Notes: generated by a model not told the origin, from the letters alone. A stretch of DNA of 14,849 nt from Sporisorium sorghi (GCA_023212695.1 JALCCG010000398.1:1-14849); one strand, 5' to 3'; positions 1 through 7,945 are shown, counted from the first letter of the stretch. Translations and numbers: made by a program.

Positions 1-17
1 GGGGGTGGGGGGGGGGT

Positions 18-77
<60 letters not shown>
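1..77. repeat. Poly-G tract at window edge
   Basis: Seen directly: 77 bases that are all G except T at 6 and 17, with an uninterrupted run of 60 G from 18 to 77. It lies about 200 nt beyond the RPL15 stop codon, in its 3' flank. It is not a telomere-like repeat, because there is no TTAGGG-type unit. A run this long may be a real G-quadruplex-prone tract or an artefact of two-colour sequencing or gap filling at a contig edge. The sequence alone cannot decide. Confidence 0.9.
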
Positions 78-283
78 CGAGGGAGTGAAGACACGCCAAT
101 TTCCACAGACGAAGCAGACGAGAAGAGTATTTCAGTGTGAGAAAAAAAAAAAAGAGACAAGCGGAAGTGTCTCGATGATATTTTTGGGTGTGTGTGTGTG
201 TGTGATGGCGTGAGGCAAAGCTAGTACACATCGAGGGAGGGGGAATGCAATAGAGAAAGAAAACACCGGCCGGCAGAGCTTGC
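78..283 (-). other. 3' flank of RPL15 with (GT)n
   Basis: This is the region downstream of the RPL15 stop codon on the minus strand, and it should contain the 3' UTR and polyadenylation region. It holds an A12 run at 142-153 and a (GT)8 microsatellite at about 188-203. I see no gene in it. No precise poly(A) signal could be assigned. Confidence 0.6.
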
Positions 284-1358
284 TTAACGGTATCGGCGGA
301 GCTGGAGGGTGTCGCGCTTGCGGATGGTGGAGTTCTTTCCGCCGCCCTGGGTCTTGTTGAAGCGGTGGCCCTTGCCCTGGCCTCTGCTCTTCTTGCCGGT
401 GGCGGTGAGGCCGCGGCACTCGCGGCGCTTGTGGACGGCCTTGGCGATCCAGTTGATACGAGGGTCGCGGCGGACGGCCTTGTGCTGCGGGTCGACGGCG
501 ATGACCTCAAAGTACTTGTACACACCGTCCTGGTTGATCCAGTACGAGTTGAGGATGCGCAGGTTGCTGCACTTGCGTCCAACGCGCTCCTCGGCAGTGG
601 CGCGGAGCGAACGCTGGTACTTGAGGTGGTTGACACCCTGGTGCACAGGCTTGCCGTACGTGGCACCCTTGGGGACGGGCTTCTTGCGGTTACCGCGACG
701 AACACGGATGCGGTAGATCACGTAGCCCTGCTTGGCCTTGTAGCCAAGACGGTGCGCCTTGTCGAGACGCGAAGGTCGCGAGGCGCGGTGGATCACGTTG
801 AGCTGGCGGTACTCCCAGCAGCTGTTGGAATGTAGGAACGGCAGAATGGTTGGGTATGCACAGGTCAGTTGGTGGGTCGTTGGTGGTGGAAGGTTTTGTC
901 GCTGAGACGCATCTTGTCGCCATCGCATCCATCGTCATTCCGACTTCGCCACGGCTTGCAACGGTCAAAGGAGTAGCATCTTGAGCGAGGCTTGTTGCGT
1001 CGTAGTGCTCGCAATGGAGCCAACACGAATCAGAGGCAGTCAGCAGAATCGGAGCACAAAAGCTGCGACGAGCTCCATGCAACGAATCCGGGTCTCGGCC
1101 TCTGACGTGCAATTCCACATCTGATCGCGCCATGCCGGCCAACACTGCGACCGCAGGTATCCTGACGACGTCCCAACCAAGCATCCCTCTGCTACTCGCA
1201 GAGTCGTCCACAAAGCCGGCGACGGTCGAAATGGCGGCAAGATGCAGCAGCAACAAAAGCGTCGACGCTGAAGATACTAACCGAACTCGGAGAAGGAAAC
1301 GAAGAACATCGCTCTGCTTCTTCTTGTAGAGCTCCTCGACGTACTTGTAGGCACCCAT
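284..1358 (-). CDS. RPL15: 60S ribosomal protein L15 (eL15), two coding exons
   Basis: This is a structural protein of the large cytosolic ribosomal subunit. The CDS joins 1358..1282 and 821..284, giving 204 residues, the usual eL15 length. Exon 1 encodes the family N-terminus [20 protein letters not shown]. Exon 2 begins inside an Arg codon (CG^C) and continues with CWEYRQL, then the conserved blocks [37 protein letters not shown] and LNSYW, and ends in TLQLRRYR. The intron runs from GTTAGT at 1281 to CAG at 822, with a CTGAC branch candidate whose A is at 865. The frame-open extension of exon 1 into the intron matches nothing and is read-through. A second, leader intron probably ends exactly at the ATG (see 1359-1757). 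Codon use is strongly biased to C-ending codons, as expected of a highly expressed gene. The gene is divergent from RPL5, with which it shares its upstream region. Confidence 0.97.
822..1281 (-). other. RPL15 coding intron (460 nt)
   Basis: On the minus strand the donor is GTTAGT and the acceptor is ACAG. A branch-point match ACTGAC has its A at 865, 43 nt before the acceptor. Removing this segment restores the conserved junction RVR-CWEYR of eL15. I looked for box C/D (RTGATGA/CTGA) snoRNA pairs because ribosomal protein introns often host them, and found no convincing pair. Confidence 0.93.
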
Positions 1359-1757
1359 CTGTGAAATTGTCGTTCAAGAGTTGGAGAAAAAGTCAGCACG
1401 AGCTTTCAAGCAATCGTGTGTTATGGGCGACTCAAAAGGTCGACGCCTCGCCCAACCAGTGACGATGCTCGGAGCGGTTCGCACATGGTGCTACTACAGC
1501 TCGAAGAAAAGTCGGGTTGGGACGAGGGTGCTAAACGTCCCTCCAGCTAAACGTAGCCTGCTGGTGATGGCGGTTGGTGTGAAGGGTGGATGCTGATGTG
1601 GTGGCGATGCTACGCGTGTTTGCGAGTATCCTTTGTCCTCCTTCGATGATCATCTGAATGCGCCTGCTCCATGTCGATATGTGCGAATGTGCCCTTACAA
1701 TTGCTGGCTGGTGATGGTGTGCGAATGGGTGGGCTCGATGATGGTGCCGGTCCTTAC
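1359..1757 (-). other. Probable 5' UTR intron of RPL15, acceptor abutting the ATG
   Basis: On the minus strand the bases immediately before the RPL15 ATG read TTTCACAG. They are preceded by a pyrimidine-rich stretch and by a GCTGAC branch match with its A at 1393, 34 nt before the acceptor. A strong donor AAG^GTAAGG lies at 1757, giving a 399-nt intron; a weaker GTAAGG donor lies near 1697. The acceptor and branch signals are as good as those of the proven coding introns in this window. The donor choice is an inference, since no coding sequence tests it. Confidence 0.65.
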
Positions 1758-1810
1758 CTTGTATGATTCTTGATGACAAAGGTCGTAGGGTGTCGAAAAG
1801 GTAGAATGCA

Positions 1811-1843
<33 letters not shown>

Positions 1844-2236
1844 CAGTTGACACTCTGCTGAAGTCCAGAGCTCCAACTGGACGCAGACGCAGGAGACGCT
1901 TCTGCTAACTCGCTGCAGCCGCCGTCTCGAGAGGCATCCAAACAAGGCGACCCTCCAAAGCGAGTTCATGCCCAAGCAGAGCAAATTCAAAAATGTAATC
2001 AAGTAACGTGACCTTGAACTTCGGCCGAGGTTGCCTTTTCAGAAACTTATTCTTTGAATGTTAGTTTTGAATTTCGAGGAAATCCTTCTCGCTCAACAGC
2101 AGCAGCAGCAGCAGACGAAACAAAGTCAGGAGACAGAGTGCAGAGAGCACCTGGGCTGGCTCCATACTCACAGCTTTGCTCGCCATCCTCCTTGCTGATC
2201 ACCAAGCCTGAAGCATCAGCCTCAAGATTCTCCAAG
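1758..2236. promoter_or_regulatory. Shared divergent promoter of RPL15 and RPL5
   Basis: About 480 bp separate the inferred leader donor of RPL15 from the RPL5 start codon, so both ribosomal genes must be driven from here. The stretch contains (GAC)10 at 1811-1840, (CAG)6 at 2097-2114, and two copies of the heptamer AAATTCA (1983-1989 on plus; 2068-2074 on minus). The same heptamer recurs three times in the other divergent ribosomal promoter of this window. No other gene is visible. Transcription start sites cannot be placed from sequence. Confidence 0.6.
1811..1840. repeat. (GAC)10 microsatellite
   Basis: Ten perfect GAC units followed by GAG. It lies in the RPL15/RPL5 intergenic promoter, outside any recognised coding sequence. 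Confidence 0.95.
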
Positions 2237-3314
2237 ATGGTGAGTTTTTGCGCATTGCATATCGATGGCAACGACGACGACACAGTCGGCAGCGACGCAG
2301 GATCATCTGCACCCGACTGCGTAGTCGTCGTCGATAGGCACCTCGAAGCGTATCAACGACATTCATCTTACTTAGACCACGCCCAAAATCCCCAACTGGT
2401 CCGCTATGCAACAACAACAGCCGTTTGTCAAGACTGTCAAGTCTAGCTCCTACTTCTCTCGTTACCAGGTCAAGTACCGTCGTCGACGAGAGGGCCGTAC
2501 CGACTACTACGCTCGCAAGCGTCTCGTTTCGCAGGCCAAGAACAAGTACAACGCGCCCAAGTACCGTCTCGTCGTGCGATTCTCCAACCGCTACGTCACC
2601 TGCCAGATTGTGCACGCCAAGATTGTTGGTGACTTTGTGCTCACCCAGGCTTCGTCCAAGGAGCTGCCCCGTTACGGTGTCAAGACTGGTCTTGCCAACT
2701 GGACTGCCGCTTATGCCACTGGTCTGCTCGTTGCGCGTCGCGCGCTCAAGATCCTCGGCCTGGACGACAAGTACGAGGGTGTGACCGAGCCCGATGGTGA
2801 GATGGCCGAGGTGGAGCCTCTGGGCGGTGACGAGCCGCGCCCCTTCAAGTGTTTCCTCGACGTGGGTCTGAAGCGCACCTCGACCGGTTCGCGTGTCTTT
2901 GGTGCCCTCAAGGGTGCCTCGGACGGCGGCATCTTCATCCCCCACTCGGAGAAGCGCTTCCCCGGCTACGACCCCGAGGCCAAGGAGCTCGACGCCGAGC
3001 TCCTCCGCTCGTACATCTTTGGCGGCCACGTCGCCGAGTACATGGAGTCGCTCGAGGAGGAGGACGACGAGCGCTTCAAGAAGCAGTTCTCGGTCGCTCT
3101 CGAGCACGAGATCGGCTCCGAGGACCTCGAGGACATGTGGACCGAGGCCTTTGAGAAGATCCGCGAGGACCCCTCGTTCACCCCCTCGGACAAGAGCGCC
3201 AAGGACTGGGCCGCCGAGTCCAAGAAGTACAAGGCCACCAAGCTCACCTACGAGCAGCGCAAGGCCAAGATCGCCGACAAGATCGCCGCCTTCAAGGCCG
3301 GCGCCGATCTTTAG
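2237..3314 (+). CDS. RPL5: 60S ribosomal protein L5 (uL18), first exon is the ATG alone
   Basis: This is a 5S rRNA-binding protein of the large ribosomal subunit that takes part in assembling the 5S particle. The CDS joins 2237..2239 and 2421..3314, giving 298 residues (yeast 297). The ATG is followed at once by a GTGAGT donor; after splicing the protein starts [17 protein letters not shown]. Conserved blocks are [17 protein letters not shown] (about 21-37), [11 protein letters not shown] (about 49-59), [14 protein letters not shown] (about 82-95), [11 protein letters not shown] (about 161-171), and a charged C-terminal region ending AAFKAGADL. An in-frame ATG at 2406 would give an MQQQQ start, but it lies inside the intron, the glutamines come from the acceptor region, and homologues lack them. 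Codon bias is strong. The gene converges with RPS15 downstream. Confidence 0.97.
2240..2420 (+). other. RPL5 intron directly after the start codon (181 nt)
   Basis: The donor is ATG^GTGAGT and the acceptor ACAACAG^CCG. The best branch candidate is CTTAC with its A at 2370, 50 nt before the acceptor; it lacks the CTGAC form seen in most other introns here. Splicing joins ATG to CCG TTT GTC AAG, giving MPFVK, the expected uL18 N-terminus. Confidence 0.9.
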
Positions 3315-4047
3315 AGCGGTTTCGACCATCTTGGCCAATTCTTCTTGGCTTCACCTTTCCCCCCCTCTGCATTCTTTCACGAGGTGGATGTGTTTGCTCG
3401 ACCTCAGCCTTCAGTCACCGTAGGTAGATCCTGGTGATCCCTTTCTCCATCGGTTTGTCTCGACGGGCTTGCCGTTGTGCACCACACCCCAACAACTTCT
3501 CACACACCCACCCCAAAAATCGGAGCGTCACCCTACGACGTTTCGCCTATGCATTCATTCGCAATACCATACGAGCTTCGGTTCGTTTTGTAACATCATA
3601 CATTGTTCTCGGCTGTGAAAGTGAGCTACGACCCGGGGTGGAATTGCTCACCGAGAGAATTGAGCAGATGAGCGCCTTCCCATGCGACTCATGCAGGGCG
3701 ACCGCCATCTTAACTTCGAACAAACTCAAGGCGGGACGGCCAGGCGGGACGGCAAGGCAGGCAGGCAGACAAGTCACACGCACTGGTCAAAAATAGGATG
3801 CTATGCTCGTCAATTGAGTTTTTTGGGGGTGGGTTGTTGAAGGATTGAGCTGCCCCACAGAAGCTCACGGGAGGATCTGGAAAAGAGTGGGACTGTATGT
3901 GATACATGATTCTTCGCGCAAGTGCGAGCTGGGGGGGGGCAAGACTGTAACGCCAAGATTCGTGGGCTTCAAACGCAAGTACCAGTCTGAAAGCGGCCAC
4001 AGAGAGTGAATGTGTATTTTGATCGAGAGTGCGTGCGTGCGAGCCGT
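3315..4047. other. Convergent intergenic region RPL5/RPS15
   Basis: These 733 nt lie between the stop codons of RPL5 (+) and RPS15 (-) and must hold both 3' UTRs. I see no recognisable protein or tRNA gene. Low-complexity patches include a CAGG/CGGGA-rich stretch around 3730-3771 and a G9 run near 3931-3939. Short open frames here show no conserved motif. Confidence 0.6.
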
Positions 4048-5111
4048 TTATCGGATGGGCAGGAAACGGTCGACGGTGGCACCCTTACCCTTGGCACCGT
4101 GGCGGGTGGGGATGTAGGTCATGGCAAACTCGCCGAGGTAGTGACCGACCATCTCGGGCTTGATCTCGGTGTTGACAAAGAAGCGGCCCGTGTAGATGCC
4201 GATCATGGAGCCGATCATCTCGGGCACGACGATCATGTCACGCAGGTGCGTCTTGACGGTAGCGGGCTTCTCGTTGGGCGGAGCCTCGGCCTTGGCCTTG
4301 CGCAGACGCTTGATGAGGCCCATGGGCTTGCGCTTCAGACCGCGCTGGAACTTTCTGCGGGCACGGGCGTGGACGAGCTGCATAAAGTCCTCGTTGGACA
4401 TGTCGAGGAGAGCATCGAGCTCAATGCCTCGGTAGGTGAACTTGCGGAAAGTTCGCTTGCGCTTGAGCTCGGCAGCGGCGGCGGCGTCGTAGTCATCCCT
4501 GTGGTGGGTTGCAAGTTGAGAGATTGATGTCGGCGTAAAAGGTCAGTTGTCGGTTCGGTGGGAATGCCGAGGTGAAGGTAGAACTGCGCAGAGACATGCT
4601 TCTGGAAACGGCTGGGTTGGCGATAATGTCGGTGATGCTGTGATGCGATGAGTTTGGGCTGAAGTCGACCTGTAATTGCACCTCGACCTTTCCCTTCTGT
4701 GCAAAGTCGATCGACGGGGAGATCTTTGGAAACTGATCTGCCACGACGACGACTGAGCGAGAGGAATGGGTCGAAGTGTCGATGCTATGCCACTGTTCTT
4801 TGTCGTCTCGAGTCTTTGGACATCGAAAGCGCATCATCTCCGTGCTGATCGCTGCGACGCTCGAAGCAAGTACGGCAGTCTCTTTCCAGCATCTGTCCAT
4901 TGCGGCTGCATCGTCGGCATCTCTGCGATTGCATCTCTACCTCTGCATGCAATCAACGCTGACCATTTCTGCAAAGGTGCCTGTTTCAATGTCGTTCTTT
5001 GCTTCTTTTCGTATGCTGATGTGTGGTGTGCTGTTTGCCGATGCGTGTTGTTGTGGTTGATGTCGATTCCAGAAGCATGCATGCGAAGGAGCAGCAGGTC
5101 GGTACTTACAT
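4048..5111 (-). CDS. RPS15: 40S ribosomal protein S15 (uS19), start codon split by intron
   Basis: This is a small-subunit protein of the 40S head whose C-terminal tail approaches the decoding centre. The CDS joins 5111..5110 (AT) and 4498..4048 (G...), giving 150 residues. Exon 2 read without splicing has no in-frame ATG before residue 34, so the conserved block [20 protein letters not shown] (about 14-33) needs an upstream start. Joining CCCAACAT^GTAAGT at 5109 to CACCACAG^GGATGAC at 4498 creates ATG GAT GAC TAC GAC, so the protein begins [20 protein letters not shown]. Other signatures are [15 protein letters not shown] (about 89-103), [17 protein letters not shown] (about 119-135) and the tail DRFLPIR. 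The length is close to the family norm (142-153). The gene is divergent from RPP2. Confidence 0.93.
4499..5109 (-). other. RPS15 intron interrupting the ATG (611 nt)
   Basis: The minus-strand donor GTAAGT is at 5109-5104 and the acceptor CACAG ends at 4499. An ACTGAC branch match has its A at 4543, 44 nt from the acceptor. The intron lies between the second and third bases of the start codon. I found no convincing snoRNA box pair inside it. Alternative donors between 4500 and 5300 on this strand do not give an in-frame ATG that I can see. Confidence 0.85.
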
Positions 5112-5171
5112 GTTGGGCAATCTTGATGGTGAGGAGAGAGAAGGTTGAATGGCGGCGACGCAACTTGGATG

Positions 5172-5197
5172 TCTCTCTCTCTCTCTCTCTCTCTCTC
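5172..5197. repeat. (TC)13 microsatellite
   Basis: Thirteen perfect TC units, about 60 bp upstream of the RPS15 split start codon on the opposite strand (GA on the RPS15 sense strand). They may fall in its 5' UTR or core promoter. Confidence 0.95.
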
Positions 5198-5516
5198 TTG
5201 CTGCCTCACTCACTCAGTGCAACAGCAGACGGGCAGTCGCGCCAACTCACAGTCCAAGACGGCAAATTCAGCCAGCGGTCTCGAGACAGCACACTCGAAT
5301 TCGGCAGCAGAGCGCGCACTTGCTCGCTGCGAAATTCACTGCAGCAGGCAGGCAGAGAGCCTCGCCCATTCCAACTTCGCTGATTTCGCTGCTTGAACGC
5401 GCTCAGATGCTCAAAATCTCGCGCCCAAAATGGTCTATCGCGCTATACTCCCACGTATTTTTCAAGTCGAAATTCAGAAATGGCGGTGAAATCGATAAAA
5501 ATTCCCACGCTCCTTT

Positions 5517-5540
5517 GCTCGCTCGCTCGCTCGCTCGCTC
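5517..5540. repeat. (GCTC)6 tetranucleotide repeat
   Basis: Six perfect GCTC units in the RPS15/RPP2 divergent promoter region. Confidence 0.95.
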
Positions 5541-5749
5541 GCTTCTGTCGGAACCGAGGATTTTGTCACTTTGGGAAATTCTCGCAGTTGAGGCCAACAG
5601 CAAATCGGGCAAAGCAGCGGCAGCAGCTCGAGGCAACCAAGCCTTCAAGCTGTGCGAGAGAGCGAGTGAGCACTTGGCAATGTCAAAGCTGAGCGACTTG
5701 GCCATCCTCTTCCTTTCACCTCCACGACACTTTTTCTTAGAGTACCTAG

Positions 5750-6272
5750 GTAAGTAGCTCGTCTCTGAAGCCAGTCGACAGCAGCGACGAATGGAGCACA
5801 ACGACACAGGAATGGACTGGACATCAGCATAAGCATCACCAGCAGCTCGACGTTGGGACGATGGAGGTCGAGGAGGGCAGGAGCATTGGACCGAATCAGG
5901 GATCCAATTTGGATCGTCATCGCTAGCAAGACATGCTATGCGACGCAAGACTGGTTGGATCGCCATGACGGCCATTGGATCTCTGGAGATGGCATCGTAG
6001 GAGCAAGCCAGGATTCTGTCGAAGCAACGAAATGGTGCACATCCTACAGTCGCCCTGTCGCGTTTGTCGCCTCGTCACTGCTGTCGACTTGCTCTTCACA
6101 CCAACAACGTCAGCACGTTCGTCTTACTTACCATTCTTGGTTGTTGTCTTTGGGGAAAATTTCCGCCGTGTCTTGCTATCACAGCCCACAAGTCTTCCGA
6201 TTCTTGGATCAAAGCCCATAAGCGGATTTGCGGCCGGCACTTCAGATTTTCTCTACTTCAACCAACCAAACC

Positions 6273-6303
<31 letters not shown>

Positions 6304-6494
6304 GCCCCCCACCCCCCCCACACCACCCCCCCCCCCCCCCCCCCCCGCCGCGCCGGGGGCGCCCTCACCCGTCCCGCCCCCACCTTGCCCCCTTCTTGGA
6401 GACAACCCCAAAAGCGCTTTTTACGCCCGACCTTAAAATTTTTTCTCATCCACCCAACACCACCCCCCCCCCCCCCCCCCCCCAACCTTTTCAG
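5750..6494 (+). other. Probable 5' UTR intron of RPP2 (745 nt)
   Basis: A consensus donor CTAG^GTAAGT begins at 5750, and an acceptor CCTTTTCAG ends at 6494, just 5 nt before the RPP2 ATG. This mirrors the start-proximal introns of the other three ribosomal genes in the window. There is no coding test for it. The usual CTGAC branch is absent from the last 70 nt; the nearest resemblance is CCGAC with its A at 6430, inside a C-rich, possibly corrupted stretch. Confidence 0.55.
6275..6483. repeat. C-homopolymer block before RPP2
   Basis: Seen directly: pure C runs of 29 (6275-6303), 21 (6326-6346) and 21 (6463-6483) nt, linked by C-biased sequence. The block sits in the inferred RPP2 leader intron, immediately 5' of its acceptor. 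It may be an unusual polypyrimidine tract or a low-quality gap fill. Open frames through it encode proline, glycine or histidine-rich artefacts and are not genes. Confidence 0.9.
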
Positions 6495-6499
6495 ACACA

Positions 6500-6835
6500 A
6501 TGAAGCACATCGCCGCCTACCTCCTCCTCACCCTCGGTGGTAAGGAGAACCCCTCCGCCGCCGACATCAAGGCCCTCCTCGAGACCGTCGGCATCGAGGC
6601 CGAGTCGGAGCGCCTCGACAAGCTCATCGAGGAGCTCAACGGCAAGGACATCAACACCCTCATTGCTGAGGGTTCCGAGAAGCTCGCCTCGGTCCCCTCG
6701 GGCGGTGCCGCCCCCGCCGCTGCTGCTGGTGGCGCTGCCCCCGCTGCCGGCGCCGCTGCGGCCAAGGAGGAGGAGAAGAAGGAAGAGGAGAAGGAGGAGT
6801 CGGACGACGACATGGGATTCGGTCTCTTCGACTAG
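6500..6835 (+). CDS. RPP2: 60S acidic ribosomal protein P2
   Basis: This is a subunit of the ribosomal stalk, which recruits and stimulates translational GTPases; P2 pairs with P1 on P0. The single coding exon gives 111 residues, typical of P2. The N-terminal dimerisation domain (about 1-65) starts [20 protein letters not shown] and includes [14 protein letters not shown]. It is followed by an Ala/Gly/Pro hinge (about 68-88), a Lys/Glu-rich stretch, and the invariant tail [11 protein letters not shown]. Ser101 in the acidic tail is the position phosphorylated by CK2-type kinases in the family. The MKHIAAYLL start and the spacing of the N-terminal domain favour P2 over P1. Codon bias is strong. 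The gene converges with CYT1 downstream. Confidence 0.96.
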   Translation: MKHIAAYLLLTLGGKENPSAADIKALLETVGIEAESERLDKLIEELNGKDINTLIAEGSEKLASVPSGGAAPAAAAGGAAPAAGAAAAKEEEKKEEEKEESDDDMGFGLFD

Positions 6836-7945
6836 GCGTTTCCTCCTTCATCAACCGCTTCATCGCACCCACCCAAAAAGGGCTGTTGTGCTCGAAAGCT
6901 TTCTGGCGTTGCGCTTCATACCGGTCTTCTACCGATGTTGACCATTTAGGCGTGCGTCGTCGAGCGCTTTCGAGCGTGGTGGTCCCCCCACACTTCATAC
7001 GCGAGTGGTGCAAGACTCCCGCTCTCTTTGTAATTCTTTTGTACCCATACTCCCCCAGTGGCAATGACTACAAGCAAGTTGGCGTCTTGGCATTTCTCTC
7101 ATCTTTCTTTGCCCCCCCCCCCCCTCACTCGGGCTTGTTTGTGATCGAGCGTGATGGGTTTGCGGTACTTGACATTGTGCCAAGCCATACCGCCGTGAGA
7201 GCATCCGGTCGCACCATGTTCTGTTGTTGATGTTCGTGTGTGTGTGTGTGTGCTCGATGGCGTCGGGTAAGCTTCGAAGGTGGGTGCAGCATTGTCGAGC
7301 AGTCTTGCTCGCGATCATCGAGGATTGCACAGCGCTGACGTCCGTTGGTGACAGAGGAAACGTTTGTTCGGGGAACAGAGAAGTCGGGTGGTGCAGAAAC
7401 GGATCGCTCCACGCATGGTGTTCGCAATGTGTCATCGTGTGAGCAGACGCAGCACGTCGGATCAGCGCTGGGTGCAAATGATCAGATCCGGTGAGGGCGT
7501 CAGTTGCTCGTGGCGATGCAACCGGAACGGATTTGCGACGCACGGCTGCACCATCTCCACGCTGCATTCAAGCAGCGTACGGCGATCTGGTCACCTGAAG
7601 CCAGACTCGGGTCGCAGGGAGGTTTGCACGCTTTTGTCGACAGACATCGTGGAGGCACTGCGCGATCACGTCAACATCAACCTGATAGCGCTAGCATCGT
7701 CATCTTTGTCCCCTGATCCTCCACGACTCCTACACAGATCTGCATCATCTCGTCACGCACCATCATTCAAGCTCACGCCGCAACTCACACAGTCAGTCTC
7801 CTTCAAGTGTAACGACCCCCACACACAGCATGGCAAAGGAAACAAAAGCGTATATGTCGCACAAAAAAAAAAAAAACAAAAAAAAAAAAGAACGCGTGCT
7901 AGCCTACAAGAATCGCAAACTGGAACGCCAATCCTTACTCCGAAC
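6836..7945. other. Convergent intergenic region RPP2/CYT1
   Basis: These 1.1 kb lie between two stop codons on opposite strands. They hold a C run at about 7113-7124, (GT)n at about 7236-7252 and A-rich sequence at 7863-7889, and should contain both 3' UTRs. I see no conserved protein, tRNA or rRNA. The length leaves room for a non-coding transcript, but nothing in the sequence demonstrates one. Confidence 0.55.

Larger units (their letters stand above)
5112..5749. promoter_or_regulatory. Shared divergent promoter of RPS15 and RPP2
   Basis: This interval lies between the first RPS15 exon and the inferred RPP2 leader donor. It carries (TC)13 at 5172-5197, (GCTC)6 at 5517-5540, and three plus-strand copies of AAATTCA at 5264-5270, 5332-5338 and 5470-5476; two of these sit in the longer form CGAAATTCA. 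Similar heptamers occur in the RPL15/RPL5 promoter. Open frames crossing this region have no recognisable domain and are dominated by repeat-encoded residues. Confidence 0.55.

Noticed and set aside
1..77. Telomere at the left edge
   Set aside because: Pure G without a TTAGGG-like unit does not match known fungal telomeres.
690..1358. 222-residue minus-strand frame beginning with the eL15 N-terminus
   Set aside because: Only its first 26 residues are eL15; the rest reads through the 460-nt intron.
2406..2420. In-frame ATG giving RPL5 an MQQQQ start
   Set aside because: It lies within the intron; the glutamine codons are the CAACAACAG acceptor region, and MPFVKTVK from the spliced start fits the family better.
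2199..3338. 379-codon open frame on the minus strand opposite RPL5
   Set aside because: It is a mirror of the GC-rich, C-ending codons of RPL5; Leu/Gly/Val/Asp-repetitive composition and no domain.
5403..5975. 190-codon minus-strand frame between RPS15 and RPP2
   Set aside because: It crosses the (GCTC)n repeat, has no recognisable domain or codon bias, and sits in the divergent promoter.
822..6494. snoRNAs inside the ribosomal protein introns
   Set aside because: I searched by eye for paired C (RTGATGA) and D (CTGA) boxes in the RPL15, RPS15 and RPP2 introns and found no convincing pair; a dedicated snoRNA scan would be needed to exclude them.
6228..6503. Proline-rich and glycine-rich open frames through the poly-C block
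   Set aside because: They are produced by homopolymer runs on both strands and contain no real coding signal.
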